Counted from the stretch's first letter, positions 1 through 9,187 are shown. The stretch: 64,000 bases of DNA from an uncultured Helicobacteraceae bacterium (GCA_934668765.1 CAKUOH010000006.1:29450-93449); one strand, 5' to 3'. Notes: generated by a model not told the origin, from the sequence alone. Made by a program: numbers and translations.

Positions 1-1
1 T

Positions 2-646
2 ATGGAAAATATCACAAATATCGATGAACTAAAAATCGAAGCATTGAAAAAGGCAGAAGAAAGCGGAATCATTTTTATCGATGAGATTGACAAAACGGCG
101 AGTGATAATAGCAACTCACGCCAAAATCCAAACAAAGAGGGCGTCCAGCGTGATTTGCTGCCCATTGTTGAGGGTAGTCTTGTGGATACGAAATATGGGC
201 AAATTAAGACGGATTATATTTTATTTATCGCGGCAGGTGCGTTTCATTTAAGTAAGCCAAGCGATTTAATCCCCGAGTTGCAGGGGCGATTCCCCATTCG
301 TGTGGAGCTAGATTCTTTAAGCGAGGATGATTTATACAAAATTTTGATTCAAACCAAAAATAGCATAATTAAACAATATATTTATTTGCTAGAAACGGAG
401 GGATTAAAGCTAGAATTTGATGATGAGGCATTGCGGACAATCGCAAGATTTGCCCACATTGCAAATGAAAAGACGGAGGATATAGGTGCAAGGCGACTGC
501 ATACCATTGTCGAAAAGGTGCTTGAAGATATTAGCTTTGATGCGCCAAATCTCAAAGGGCAAAGCATAAAAATTGGCAAAAAGGATATTGAGGAAAAGTT
601 AGATTCAATCATACAAAGTGCCGACAGCACGAGGTATATTTTGTGA
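2..646 (+). CDS. hslU: ATP-dependent protease ATPase subunit HslU, C-terminal part
   Basis: This is the last 214 residues of the AAA+ unfoldase that feeds substrates to the HslV peptidase in the cytoplasm. The frame is open to the window edge, so the Met near its start is internal; the family is about 440 residues long. Visible are the Walker B motif GIIFIDEIDK, the ELQGRFPIRVEL segment typical of the arginine-finger region, and the C-terminal GARRLHTIVEKVLEDISF helix containing sensor 2. The tail ends RYIL, as is usual for HslU, whose C-terminus docks into HslV. The stop overlaps the GTG start of era, so the two are probably cotranscribed; hslV should lie just upstream, outside the window. 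Confidence 0.95.
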   Translation: MENITNIDELKIEALKKAEESGIIFIDEIDKTASDNSNSRQNPNKEGVQRDLLPIVEGSLVDTKYGQIKTDYILFIAAGAFHLSKPSDLIPELQGRFPIRVELDSLSEDDLYKILIQTKNSIIKQYIYLLETEGLKLEFDDEALRTIARFAHIANEKTEDIGARRLHTIVEKVLEDISFDAPNLKGQSIKIGKKDIEEKLDSIIQSADSTRYIL

Positions 647-1527
647 TTGAATCGCATAAAACCAAATGCGGATTTATCGCTCTTGTGGGACGCCCAAATG
701 CAGGTAAATCCACGCTTTTAAATGCCCTTATCAACGAAAATCTCGCACTTACTTCTCACAAAGTCAATGCCACGCGCAAACAATGCAATATCATCGTTAC
801 GCACAAAAACGCGCAGATGATTTTTATTGACACACCGGGACTTCACAAAAGCAAAAAATTGCTAAATACCCTTATGGTTGATGAGAGCTATAAAGCCATC
901 GAATCTAGCGATATTGTGGCGTTTCTTGCGCCTATAAGCGATGAGGTGGCGCACTATGAAGCGTTTTTGAAAATCATAAAAGATAAAAAACATATTGTAT
1001 TATTAACAAAAATCGACTTAACAAGCAAGGCAAATCTACTAAAAAAATTAAAATCTTATCAAAAATATAGCGATAAATGCGAGGCTTTAATCCCTATTTC
1101 TGCAAAAAAGCGCGTAAATTTGGAGCAGATTTTAGAAGCGATTTATGCACATTTGCCACATTCACCTTTTTTGTATGATAGTGAAATCATTACACCCACG
1201 CATTTACGCGAGATTTACCGCGAGAAAATCCGCGAATCGCTGTTTAATTTCACAAATAAAGAAATCCCTTACATTAGCGAAGTGCGTATTTTGCAGATTA
1301 TCGAGGGCGCAAATCTTACTAAAATTTATGCTGAAATCATTACAGAAAAGGAAAGCCAAAAGAAAATCATTATAGGGCAGGGCGGTAAAAGTATAAAAAA
1401 TATCGGCATAGACGCACGAAAAAAGATTGAGGAATTTAGCGGTAGCAAAGCGTTTTTAAGCTTAAATGTCGTATGCGAAAAAGGCTGGAGTAAGGACAAA
1501 AAAGCCATCGAAAAAATAATGAGCTAG
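643..1527 (+). CDS. era: GTPase Era
   Basis: Era is an essential GTPase that binds 16S rRNA and helps mature the small ribosomal subunit. The 294 residues match the usual length. G1 is GRPNAGKS near residue 16, G3 is DTPG, and G4 is TKID. The C-terminal KH RNA-binding domain carries GQGGKSIKNIG near residue 245. Translation starts at GTG, overlapping the hslU stop (GTGA), which suggests translational coupling. The TAG stop is the first part of a run of nine G (1527-1535); length change there would not alter Era. Confidence 0.95.
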   Translation: MIESHKTKCGFIALVGRPNAGKSTLLNALINENLALTSHKVNATRKQCNIIVTHKNAQMIFIDTPGLHKSKKLLNTLMVDESYKAIESSDIVAFLAPISDEVAHYEAFLKIIKDKKHIVLLTKIDLTSKANLLKKLKSYQKYSDKCEALIPISAKKRVNLEQILEAIYAHLPHSPFLYDSEIITPTHLREIYREKIRESLFNFTNKEIPYISEVRILQIIEGANLTKIYAEIITEKESQKKIIIGQGGKSIKNIGIDARKKIEEFSGSKAFLSLNVVCEKGWSKDKKAIEKIMS

Positions 1528-1535
1528 GGGGGGGG
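1527..1535 (+). repeat. G9 homopolymer tract at the era stop codon
   Basis: Nine consecutive G begin with the last base of the era TAG stop. Tracts of this length slip during replication in Campylobacterota. I see no convincing reading frame that it would switch here, so it may be a relic or act on a transcript. Confidence 0.9.
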
Positions 1536-1605
1536 CGATTGTATATTTGGTAATTTATTTTTGATTTTTTGGATTGCTTTGGTTGTTGCCTTACAATAAC
1601 AAATT

Positions 1606-1643
1606 TACCTACCCCCTTAATCCCCTCCGCAAGGGAGGGGAAA
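1606..1643. repeat. Dispersed palindromic repeat, family B
   Basis: A C-rich arm, the core CCCTCCGCAAGGGAGGGG and flanking CTACCCCCTTAAT are shared with copies near 21179, 37114, 37228 and 62414. The core can fold into a hairpin. Two of the copies lie inside a protein-coding gene. Confidence 0.85.
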
Positions 1644-1648
1644 TTTAT

Positions 1649-1688
1649 CGTCATTGCGAGAATCGCAACGCGATTTGTGGCAATCCAC
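1649..1688. repeat. Dispersed repeat, family A
   Basis: The element begins CGTCATTGCGAG and ends GTGGCAATCCAC, with a short variable palindromic centre. Further copies, in either orientation, lie near 9101, 21131, 21521, 31828, 40521, 46357, 46513, 59429 and 60881. Confidence 0.85.
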
Positions 1689-1822
1689 TTTATTATTAGA
1701 ATCTTTATTTTTGTGGATTGCTTTGAAATATATGCAATTATCGCAATGATGGGTTTTTACCGCGATTCATATAAGATTCGCTTTGCCCACGCCTTTGCTT
1801 TCTTAAAATAAATCTTTTTGTA

Positions 1823-2562
1823 TTACTCATATTCGCGCTCCCAAGCGTTTGGCAAAGCAATCATTTCGCATTCATTGCCATAAGCCCCACAGCCCCAGCG
1901 ATGGACATTTTTAGCGTGGATTAGCTCTAAAATGCGCACTCCCAAGTTATCCGCCAAGTGTGCATTGCCCGTATCCGCACACAAAAGCAAATCAAATCGC
2001 TTCATAAGCTCTGCTAAATTTAGCAAGTCATCATCATTCACAAAAACCGCAATATTTGGCGATTCAAAGGGTGCGAACTCATATCCACTGCTTTTGTGGT
2101 TTGTAAAAATCACCAAAATATCGCTAGATTCCCGCGCTATTTCCATCCCAAGTGCTATCCAATCGCTTGGCGCGAAGTTAAAGCAGTTTTTGCCACGAAA
2201 TGCGTGAATGCCGATAATTACCTTGTAACCCCCCCCCCTATCGTATCTATGAATCTATCTATTTTTGCGTGTGGAGACAAATATTTTATTAAACAAGATT
2301 CTATCAAATCGGTGCGGACTTATCGTGCGAATCAAATCTATACAAGCCGTAATCTCGCGCCGTCTGCCTTTATACAAATACTTTGGGTGGCAAAATTTTG
2401 GCAAGAGCCGAAAATTTGAGCCTGTGTAATTAAGCGGACTTTGGATTAGGGATTTGGCAAAATCTGTCGCACGAATCGCACTAGATTTTTATAAGTGCTA
2501 ATAATATCGCTATTATCGTTGCAATACATCGCATAAGATTCTTGTAAGGTAGTTGTTAGCAT
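1823..2562 (-). pseudogene. Decayed glycosyltransferase family 9 (heptosyltransferase-like) gene
   Basis: The longest intact piece (2146 to 1823) contains LLLCADTGNAHLADNLGV and ends RWGCGAYGNECEMIALPNAW. This matches the acceptor and nucleotide-sugar end of GT9 heptosyltransferases, which add heptose to lipopolysaccharide core. Reading upstream in the same frame gives plausible protein (GKNCFNFAPSDWIALG, then YKGRRREITACIDLIRTI), but a TAG interrupts it just before a C10 tract (G10 on this strand, 2229-2238). A possible N-terminus starts at ATG 2562 after an AAAGGA site and needs a frameshift near 2465. About 245 codons remain against a usual 300 or more, and no GT9-like nucleotide-binding N-terminus is clear. 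The tract suggests it was once phase-variable. Confidence 0.6.
2229..2238. repeat. C10 homopolymer tract in a broken glycosyltransferase gene
   Basis: Ten C on the plus strand, read as G10 by the minus-strand glycosyltransferase remnant. With ten, the downstream frame reads through the tract but meets a TAG a few codons upstream. With eight or eleven, a second frame (LIKYLSPHAKIDRFIDTI) would join instead. Confidence 0.9.
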
Positions 2563-2639
2563 TTATGGCGATTCCTTTGATTGCTGGTGATTTGTGGTAT
2601 ATTTTAGCATATTTATATTAAATTTTTTGCGATTTACCC

Positions 2640-2670
2640 TTGACAGATAGCCACTATCATCTTGTATAAT
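2640..2670 (+). promoter_or_regulatory. Probable promoter of the aldo/keto reductase gene
   Basis: A TTGACA box (2640-2645) and an extended -10 TGTATAAT (TATAAT at 2665-2670) stand 19 bases apart, with transcription expected to begin about 30 bases upstream of the ATG at 2708. The near-consensus -35 is unusual for this window. Confidence 0.6.
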
Positions 2671-2707
2671 TGCGTTTTTAAAGTTTTAGATTTCAAAAGG
2701 TAGAGCA

Positions 2708-3622
2708 ATGAAAAATCGTAGAGAGTTTATCAAAGATTCAGCGCGAATCGCAGGAGCAGTGGCAGTTGCAAGTGCGATACCACTTCAAAGCGCAGGGAGA
2801 TTGCAAGGCACAATGGAATTTGTAAAGCTAAATAATGGCATAAAAATGCCAATTTTAGGGCTTGGCACTTATAATATGCGTGGCAAAAGCGGACAAAACG
2901 CCATCTCAACTGCCATAAAAGTCGGCTATCGCTTGATTGACACAGCGCAAATGTATGGCAACGAAATAGAAGTCGGCAACGCCGTAGGAAATGCGATAAA
3001 ATCGGGCATTCCACGCGAAGAATTCTTCATCACCACAAAGTTATCAAGCAATATGAGCTATGATGAGGTGATGAAAAGATTTGAAGATTCGATGCGGAAG
3101 CTAAACCTTGATTATTTGGATTTGCTGCTTATTCACAGCAATTACCGCAATTCCAAAGAAATGTATAAAGCAATGGAGGCACTCCACAAAAATGGCAATA
3201 TCAAATCACTTGGGCTTTCAAACTTCAATGCGGAGGCATTTAGCGACTTTGTGAAAAATTGTGAGATAATCCCAGCGGTAAATCAATGCCAAACGCATAT
3301 CTTTTATCAGCAAAAGGCACTGCGCGAGGCGATGAAAGAGAGCGGGACGCTTTTAGAATCGTGGAGTCCATTCGTCTCTGGGCAAAATAACTTTTTTAAA
3401 AATCCCACACTTTTAAGTATAGCAAAGAAATATAATCGTAGCGTGGCGCAAGTGGCACTGCGATTCCTAATCCAGCAGAACATAATCGTCATTCCAAAGA
3501 CGACAAATGAGCAACGAATGATTGAAAATATCGCGGTGTTTGATTTTAAACTTGATAGCAATGATATGAAAACACTAATGGCAATGGATACGGGCAAATC
3601 TGCTTTTAGCTGGGATAGTTAG
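2708..3622 (+). CDS. Tat-exported aldo/keto reductase
   Basis: This NADPH-dependent oxidoreductase reduces aldehydes or ketones; its physiological substrate is unknown. Residues 1-30 are a twin-arginine signal: NRREFIKD, then a hydrophobic alanine-rich stretch and AGR. The mature part has the AKR signature GYRLIDTAQMYGNE (catalytic Asp and Tyr), LDYLDLLLIH with the active-site His, LGLSNF, and the cofactor-binding IPKTTNEQRMIEN. Its 304 residues suit a leader plus a full TIM barrel. It stands alone with its own promoter. Folding with cofactor before export explains the Tat route; a periplasmic location is inferred. Confidence 0.88.
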   Translation: MKNRREFIKDSARIAGAVAVASAIPLQSAGRLQGTMEFVKLNNGIKMPILGLGTYNMRGKSGQNAISTAIKVGYRLIDTAQMYGNEIEVGNAVGNAIKSGIPREEFFITTKLSSNMSYDEVMKRFEDSMRKLNLDYLDLLLIHSNYRNSKEMYKAMEALHKNGNIKSLGLSNFNAEAFSDFVKNCEIIPAVNQCQTHIFYQQKALREAMKESGTLLESWSPFVSGQNNFFKNPTLLSIAKKYNRSVAQVALRFLIQQNIIVIPKTTNEQRMIENIAVFDFKLDSNDMKTLMAMDTGKSAFSWDS

Positions 3623-3794
3623 AGGGCTATATAAGATTCAAAGTTATTTTAAAGGCAATCACAAATACGAATCTAGCAGCGGAGAGTTGCTTATATCTTT
3701 AATAACTTTACTATGAACCTATTTTATTTCTACAAGCAAATTTTAAAATAGATTTTTATAGAATTGCGATATTTTTTAAACGCGGAGGCGCAAA

Positions 3795-4781
3795 ATGGCA
3801 AAAATCAAGGTGGCAATCAACGGCACAGGGCGAATCGGGCTTTGTGTAGCGCGAATCATAGGTGAGCGCGATGATATAGAAATTGTAGCAATAAATAGCA
3901 CGGCGGATATTGCGACTTTAGCGCATTTGTTAAAATATGATTCTGTGCATAGGCATAGCGTTGAAATCGAAGTGGTGGGCGAGGATAAAATCGCAATCGG
4001 CAAAAGCAAAAATATCCGCGTTTTGAGCGATAGGAATCCGCAAAATTTAGATTTTGGTGAGGCGCAGTGCGTTATTGAATGCACAGGGAAATTTAATTCT
4101 GCTGACAAATCAAGTCAGCACTTGCACGGCAATGTCAAAAAAGTCGTAATCTCTGCCCCTGCGGACAATGCGCCTATGTTTGTTTATGGTGTGAATCATA
4201 GCACATACAATGGCGAATCCGTAATTTCAAATGCTAGCTGCACGACAAACTGCCTTGCGCCCATTGTGGCGGTTTTGCATAGCAATTTTGGCGTGGAATG
4301 TGGGCTTATGACTACGATTCATAGCTACACGAATGACCAAAATGTGCTAGATGTCAAACATAAAGATTTGCGCCGTGCGCGTGCTGCTGCGCTAAATATG
4401 ATTCCCACAAGCACGGGCGCGGCAAAGGCGATAGGCAAGATTTTCCCTGAATTAGAGGGCAAATTAAATGGTGTCGCCATTCGCGTCCCTACGCCAAATG
4501 TGAGTCTTGTGGATTTGTCTGTGCGCCTTAAAAAGCGCGTTAGCGTGGATATAATTAACGAGGCATTTTTGGAGGCGGAGCGACAAAATCCGCAAATTAT
4601 TCACAATGACTTAGATAGGCTAGTATCTAGCGATTTTGTAGATTCGACATTTAGTAGCATTTTTGTGCCAGATAAAACTATCGTAGTAGATGATTTTAAT
4701 GCCAAAGTTTTAGCGTGGTATGATAATGAAGTGGGATATAGTGCGCGACTTGTGGATTTGGTAGCGTTTGTGAATGCGTAA
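3795..4781 (+). CDS. gapA: Glyceraldehyde-3-phosphate dehydrogenase
   Basis: GAPDH oxidises glyceraldehyde 3-phosphate to 1,3-bisphosphoglycerate with NAD(P) in glycolysis or gluconeogenesis. The N-terminal Rossmann motif INGTGRIG, the catalytic SNASCTTNCLAP (Cys149) and the His in TTIHSYTND (His176) sit at the canonical positions of this 328-residue protein. The cofactor loop reads INSTAD rather than the classical NDLTD, so NAD versus NADP preference cannot be stated. A strong GGAGG site precedes the ATG. pgi follows 53 bases downstream, giving a sugar-phosphate cluster. A divergent paralogue lies at 25809-26852. Confidence 0.95.
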   Translation: MAKIKVAINGTGRIGLCVARIIGERDDIEIVAINSTADIATLAHLLKYDSVHRHSVEIEVVGEDKIAIGKSKNIRVLSDRNPQNLDFGEAQCVIECTGKFNSADKSSQHLHGNVKKVVISAPADNAPMFVYGVNHSTYNGESVISNASCTTNCLAPIVAVLHSNFGVECGLMTTIHSYTNDQNVLDVKHKDLRRARAAALNMIPTSTGAAKAIGKIFPELEGKLNGVAIRVPTPNVSLVDLSVRLKKRVSVDIINEAFLEAERQNPQIIHNDLDRLVSSDFVDSTFSSIFVPDKTIVVDDFNAKVLAWYDNEVGYSARLVDLVAFVNA

Positions 4782-4834
4782 TTTGCGCGAATCTTTTAGG
4801 TAAATCTTATCATAAAACAAACTAGGGCGAATCA

Positions 4835-6097
4835 ATGATAAAATTTAAAGATTATTTCCCAAAATCTAGTAATTTTTCCAAAGATGCGATGAATGCGCTT
4901 TTTCGCGCCATTGTCGCAGAAAAAAAAGAAGGTGTTAGCGGATATTATGATTTGCCATATCAAAAAAGCGCGATTTTAGATTCGCATAAATTTATCGAAT
5001 CGCGCAAAACCTTACTAGATTCCATTGAAAATCTTATCATAATAGGCATTGGCGGGAGTTCGCTGGGGCTAAAGGCGATTGATTCAATGCTCTCGCACTT
5101 GCCTTACCGAAAGCCGATAAATTTGAAATTTTTAGAGCATACTGATCCGATAAAAATTGAAAAAACGCTCAAAAAAATAAAGCTAAAAAACTCCCTATTT
5201 ATCGTCATCTCAAAGTCTGGCAAAACGATTGAAACTTTGTCGCTTATGAAATATGTCCTGCGCCGTTATCAGTTGCTAAAAGGTGCGACAAACAAGCGGC
5301 ATTTAGCCATTATCACGGATTTTGGCTCACCACTTGAATCTTTTGGACGCAAAAACAAAATCGCCACACTTTGCATTGAGAAAAATATCGGTGGGCGATT
5401 TTCAGCACTTAGCACGATAGGAATCTTGCCTTTAAGTATTTTGGGCTACCGCGTGGATAAAATTTTGTGCGGTGCGCGTAAAATGTCGGAGGATTTTTTT
5501 CGTCGCAAGGCAGACCATATCCTTAAAAAAGCCATCTTTTTTGGCAACCATAGGGATAAATTTCACATAAATATTCTCTTTTCGTATTCAAGCGTCTTTA
5601 AGGACTTTAACGCGTGGTATGTGCAGCTTTGGGGAGAGAGTTTGGGGAAACTAAATAGCTTTCATCGCAAAACCGCGCTAACGCCTATCGCACTGATTGG
5701 CAGTATCGACCAGCATTCATTTTTGCAACTAATCGTGCAGGGCGTAATGGATAAAACCGTTACATTTTTGAGTTTAAATCAAACAAGCTACGAAAATCCC
5801 AAAATCCCAAAGATGAAATTAGAATTTTTAGATTCGTGTGATTTTGCTAATGGTGCGAGTTTTGCTTCGCTTTTGCAAAAGCAGCAGCACTCCACAATGG
5901 AGGCGATTCAAAAGGAAGGTGTGCCCACTGATAGCATTGAAATCAAGCGATTAGATGAAGAAAGTGCGGGGAATCTCATAATGTATTATGAACTTTTGAC
6001 TTCGTGTGCGGGAAAAGTGCTAGATATAAATACCTACAATCAGCCCGGCGTGGAGCTTGGCAAGAAAATTTTGGTAACGAAATTTAAGCGCAAGTAA
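4835..6097 (+). CDS. pgi: Glucose-6-phosphate isomerase
   Basis: The enzyme interconverts glucose 6-phosphate and fructose 6-phosphate. The phosphosugar-binding segments IIGIGGSSLG (near residue 70) and SKSGKTIETLSL are clear, followed by GGRFSALSTIG, which resembles the PGI signature. At 420 residues it is of the short bacterial type, unlike the 550-residue E. coli enzyme. It follows gapA on the same strand with a modest AGGG ribosome site. Lacking obvious phosphofructokinase here, its role may lean towards gluconeogenesis, which is inference. Confidence 0.93.
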   Translation: MIKFKDYFPKSSNFSKDAMNALFRAIVAEKKEGVSGYYDLPYQKSAILDSHKFIESRKTLLDSIENLIIIGIGGSSLGLKAIDSMLSHLPYRKPINLKFLEHTDPIKIEKTLKKIKLKNSLFIVISKSGKTIETLSLMKYVLRRYQLLKGATNKRHLAIITDFGSPLESFGRKNKIATLCIEKNIGGRFSALSTIGILPLSILGYRVDKILCGARKMSEDFFRRKADHILKKAIFFGNHRDKFHINILFSYSSVFKDFNAWYVQLWGESLGKLNSFHRKTALTPIALIGSIDQHSFLQLIVQGVMDKTVTFLSLNQTSYENPKIPKMKLEFLDSCDFANGASFASLLQKQQHSTMEAIQKEGVPTDSIEIKRLDEESAGNLIMYYELLTSCAGKVLDINTYNQPGVELGKKILVTKFKRK

Positions 6098-6151
6098 ATT
6101 TTGCGTGATTTTGTGTAGATAGAAGCGAGATTTTGGGGCGGATAAAGCGCA

Positions 6152-6718
6152 ATGAAATGCCTAATGTGCGAGGATTTTAGCTTTAATATTATCTGCAAAA
6201 ATTGCGATTCTTTAATCAAACTAGCCCCGCAAAAACGCTTTTACGCCGATGGATTCGCCGTTTTTAGCTTTTATGAATATCAAACAATCGAATTTTTACT
6301 AAAAAGCAAATATTATCTAATCGGCAGTCGAATCTACAAGTTTTTAGCCAAAAAAGCGTGGGCATATTTTAGTGGTATAAATAGCGATTTTCGCGGTGTA
6401 TATGGTATAGGACTTGATGATAGAGTAGAGCATTGCTATTCGCATTCGGGCGTGATTGTGAAAGAATTTGCCAAAAGTTTTACGCCACTTTTTGGGGTTT
6501 TGAAAGCACAAAATGGCATTCACTACGCAGGGAAAAGCCTAAAATACCGCCAAAATCACAAGAAAGGCTTTATTTATAGTGGCAAGCAGGGAATTAGTGC
6601 GGTGCTAATTGATGATATTATCACAAGTGGCGCGAGTATCGATGAGGCAAGAGAATGTTTAGAATCAAACAATGTGTGCGTTTTATTCGCGCTAGTTTTA
6701 AGTGATGCAAGATTTTAG
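6152..6718 (+). CDS. ComF-family phosphoribosyltransferase-like protein
   Basis: The 188-residue protein starts with a four-cysteine knuckle (MKCLMCED, then IICKNC). It ends with the PRPP-binding loop AVLIDDIITSGASIDEA, as in ComF/GntX proteins linked to natural transformation. A HYAGKSLKYRQNHKKGF segment matches the conserved central part of the family. The gene ends the gapA-pgi series and converges on tmk. In H. pylori the homologue likewise neighbours tmk, as I recall. Its exact reaction is unknown in the family. Confidence 0.85.
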   Translation: MKCLMCEDFSFNIICKNCDSLIKLAPQKRFYADGFAVFSFYEYQTIEFLLKSKYYLIGSRIYKFLAKKAWAYFSGINSDFRGVYGIGLDDRVEHCYSHSGVIVKEFAKSFTPLFGVLKAQNGIHYAGKSLKYRQNHKKGFIYSGKQGISAVLIDDIITSGASIDEARECLESNNVCVLFALVLSDARF

Positions 6719-6980
6719 GATGATAATTTGTATCCACTAAAACTGCACTTTGCTTGTTTTGGGTAATCATTTGGATTATTTTTGTATAAAACTACGACTT
6801 TATAGACGCCCAAGTCTTATCTTGCTTATTTTGCGCAAAAAAATAACCCAAAGCACTGCCACAACTACTTTGATTGCGATTCGTGGTGCAATCTAAAATA
6901 AATATTTTTATCATTCTAAGCAAAGCACAAAAGCAAAGAATCTAAAAAATCAAAAGCGAATTATTATAATTTCGTGCAAT
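6719..6980. other. Convergent intergenic region
   Basis: I see no gene here. It is AT-rich and contains a degenerate repeat fragment (TCATTCTAAGCAAAGCAC near 6914) resembling the one at 31876. No textbook terminator hairpin is evident. Confidence 0.5.
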
Positions 6981-7562
6981 TCAAAGCAAATCGATTTCCG
7001 CGCAAATCATCGCTAAAATTTCATCTTGTGGCTTATCGCAGGGGATTTTTAGGGTTTTTACGCCCAAAGATTCGGCGGTTTTTATGATTCGCTTCTGCAC
7101 TTCCAAAAGATACTCTAATCCACGCGATTCGATATTGTCATTTTCTTTTTGTGCTAGGCGGGAGCGCAAAATCGCTTCATTTGTCTCTAAAATCACGGCT
7201 AAATCAGGCGTTTTTGAAACAGCGCGATTTACCTGCAAAGCCAAATCAAAAGATAGCGAATCGCAATACGCAACGCCAGAAATAAGGCTTCTATCGCTAA
7301 TCACAAGTCGTCCCGCATTTAGATTTGGCGCAATGACGCACTCTGTGTGATTTGCCCTATCGGCTAGAAATAGCATAGTTTGCGTGAGATTGCTAATATC
7401 GCCAGAGCTTCCGTGCAGGGCAAGGTTGCGAATCATTGTGCCAAAATCGCCACCACTAGGCTCTTTGGTAAAAATAGCATTTTTATATCGCCCACGCAGT
7501 AGCGCGATTTGGGTGCTTTTGCCTGTGGTATCAATGCCCTCCAAAACAATATATTTACCCAT
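6981..7562 (-). CDS. tmk: Thymidylate kinase
   Basis: Tmk phosphorylates dTMP to dTDP for DNA synthesis. From the chosen ATG at 7562 the protein begins [18 protein letters not shown], the nucleotide-binding P-loop, with Thr where Gly is common. [11 protein letters not shown] and the [12 protein letters not shown] segment (DR motif) follow. A longer frame adds ten residues upstream, but those lie inside coaD and align with nothing in the family. The start overlaps the coaD stop by eight bases, which implies coupling. This is the last gene of the serS-to-tmk series. Confidence 0.94.
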   Translation of the reverse strand: MGKYIVLEGIDTTGKSTQIALLRGRYKNAIFTKEPSGGDFGTMIRNLALHGSSGDISNLTQTMLFLADRANHTECVIAPNLNAGRLVISDRSLISGVAYCDSLSFDLALQVNRAVSKTPDLAVILETNEAILRSRLAQKENDNIESRGLEYLLEVQKRIIKTAESLGVKTLKIPCDKPQDEILAMICAEIDLL

Positions 7563-8043
7563 TTTGCGCCCCCAAATGCGCGATAAAATCATTGACTTTT
7601 TGCGGGACTAAATGTGCGATTTTACCCCTGTGTCGCAGAATCGAGCGCACCACGCTTGAGCTAATAAAGGCATTTTGCAAGGACGGCATTAGATAAATCG
7701 TCTCTAGGCTAGGATTTAGCGATGCGTTCGCATAGCCGATTTGCAGCTCATACTCAAAGTCGCTAACAGCACGAAGCCCACGAATCAAAATACTGCAATT
7801 TTTGGACTTTGCAAAATCAGCCAAGAGATTATCAAAGGATTCCACTGCGACATTTGGCATATTTGCGATTGCGAGTTCTATCATCTCTACGCGTTTTTCT
7901 ACGCTAAAAAGTGGGCTTTTATCCGCAGAGTGCGCCACTGCCACGATGATAGTATCAAAAATCCGACTTGAACGCGTAATAACATCTAAATGTCCGTTTG
8001 TAATCGGGTCAAAAGTCCCCGGATAGATTGCGATTTTTTGCAT
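7555..8043 (-). CDS. coaD: Phosphopantetheine adenylyltransferase
   Basis: CoaD joins ATP and 4'-phosphopantetheine to form dephospho-CoA in coenzyme A synthesis. The 162 residues show [16 protein letters not shown], containing the nucleotidyltransferase T/HxGH motif, then [15 protein letters not shown] and [10 protein letters not shown] near the C-terminus. It lies between ubiX and tmk, 54 bases downstream of ubiX, as in H. pylori. Confidence 0.95.
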   Translation of the reverse strand: MQKIAIYPGTFDPITNGHLDVITRSSRIFDTIIVAVAHSADKSPLFSVEKRVEMIELAIANMPNVAVESFDNLLADFAKSKNCSILIRGLRAVSDFEYELQIGYANASLNPSLETIYLMPSLQNAFISSSVVRSILRHRGKIAHLVPQKVNDFIAHLGAQNG

Positions 8044-8097
8044 TTTGTGCCTTTTGCTATTGATATTTTCACAATTATAGCAAATTTTAGATTCAAA

Positions 8098-8841
8098 TCA
8101 TTTGCTTTTATCTGCATTAGATTCGCTTGTATTTTCGCCCCAGCGTGGGAAAAGATTGTGCGCTACATTGATAGAATCAAGCCATTTTCCACACATAAAG
8201 TCCTCCATATCTGCGAGATTCTTGCTGTTTGCGTAATATGAGAGCATAGGCGGGGCGATGATTGCGCCCATATTTGTAAGATTTAGCATATTTTGGAGCA
8301 TTATCGCATTTAGGGGCATTTCGCGCGGGGCTAAAAGCAGGGTTTTGCGCTCTTTTAGCGCGACAAGGGCGGCGCGAGTGATTAGCGTCTCACTAATGCC
8401 ACAGGCGATTTTTGCAAGCGTATTCGCGCTACACGGGATTATGACCGTGGCACTCACACCAAAAGAGCCAGATGAGATAGGCGAATCTAATGCGCTATCA
8501 TCACAAAGTGTGATTTTTGCGCTAGATTTGCTTAAATCGCCCTGTAAATTATACGAATCTTTGCGCGATTCATTTGAATCTGTCGCACTTTTTACGCACG
8601 AATCGCCACTAGATTCGCCCAAATCTAGCAGATTTTTTATGTGCGAATCGCTTAAAATATCGCTGATTTTTTCCTCATATTGCGCCACCATTTTTGCACC
8701 ATTGCTAAAAACCACAAAGATTTCGCTATTCTCCGCAAACCTTGCCAAATGCCCTGCGAATCGAATGCCAAGCCTTATCCCACTTGCTCCCGTAATGCCT
8801 ACTACGAATCTTTGCTTTTTTTTGCTATGAATTTCTTGCAT
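8098..8841 (-). CDS. ubiX: UbiX-type flavin prenyltransferase with a polar insertion
   Basis: UbiX makes the prenylated FMN cofactor used by UbiD decarboxylases. VGITGASGIRLG near the start is the flavin-binding loop; VIIPCSANTLAKIACGISETLITRA and LLLAPREMPLN are family signatures. The ATG at 8841 is preferred because TGGAG lies six bases upstream; a longer frame adds twelve residues. The 247 residues exceed the usual 185-190. The excess is a Ser/Asp-rich insertion of about 55 residues (around 70-125, including ESSGDSCVKSATDSNES) plus a polar tail. It is probably a surface loop. Confidence 0.9.
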   Translation of the reverse strand: MQEIHSKKKQRFVVGITGASGIRLGIRFAGHLARFAENSEIFVVFSNGAKMVAQYEEKISDILSDSHIKNLLDLGESSGDSCVKSATDSNESRKDSYNLQGDLSKSSAKITLCDDSALDSPISSGSFGVSATVIIPCSANTLAKIACGISETLITRAALVALKERKTLLLAPREMPLNAIMLQNMLNLTNMGAIIAPPMLSYYANSKNLADMEDFMCGKWLDSINVAHNLFPRWGENTSESNADKSK

Positions 8842-8879
8842 TTTTACTCCAAAAAAATTTGCCTTAAAATCGCTCAAAT

Positions 8880-9026
8880 CTATCGCTTATCTAAAATCAC
8901 TATCTTGTGCCAAATCACAGCCCTTTTTTCGCTATCAAGCATTTTTTCTTTATCATCGCTTAGACTTGCATTAAACAGCATACCTCCTAGCTCAAAGCAA
9001 TTCTTTGCATTTTTATTCTCTATCAT
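8880..9026 (-). CDS. Possible small protein of 48 residues
   Basis: An ORF starting MIENKNAKNCFELGGMLFN and ending HKIVILDKR fills part of the gap between flgA and ubiX on the same strand. It is hydrophilic and rich in Lys and Asp (SLSDDKEKMLDSEKR). The ribosome site is weak at the first ATG, and a perfect AGGAGGT lies too close to the second. I recognise no family. It may be a real small gene or a chance frame. Confidence 0.3.
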   Translation of the reverse strand: MIENKNAKNCFELGGMLFNASLSDDKEKMLDSEKRAVIWHKIVILDKR

Positions 9027-9100
9027 TTTATTTCAAGTAAATTGTAGCGTAAAATCATTTAGATTTGTGCGTGAATTGCCATTAAATTCGTGGGTAATTT

Positions 9101-9187
9101 GTGGATTGCTTCGGTAAATTTGCGATTTACCTCTCAATGACAAAAGGCAGCGATTGCTTCGATTCGCGTTGCGAATCTCGCAATGAC
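9101..9187. repeat. Two family A repeats downstream of flgA
   Basis: GTGGATTGCTTCGG to CTCAATGAC (9101-9141) and CGATTGCTTCG to CTCGCAATGAC (9151-9187) are two inverted-orientation copies. They lie between flgA and the small ORF, within a probable transcript. Confidence 0.75.

Noticed and set aside
1569..1811. An 80-codon frame after era
   Set aside because: It covers the family A and B repeats and lacks a ribosome site; composition is that of non-coding DNA.
2096..2419. A 107-codon plus-strand frame over the glycosyltransferase remnant
   Set aside because: It is the antisense shadow; the minus strand gives GT9-like protein.
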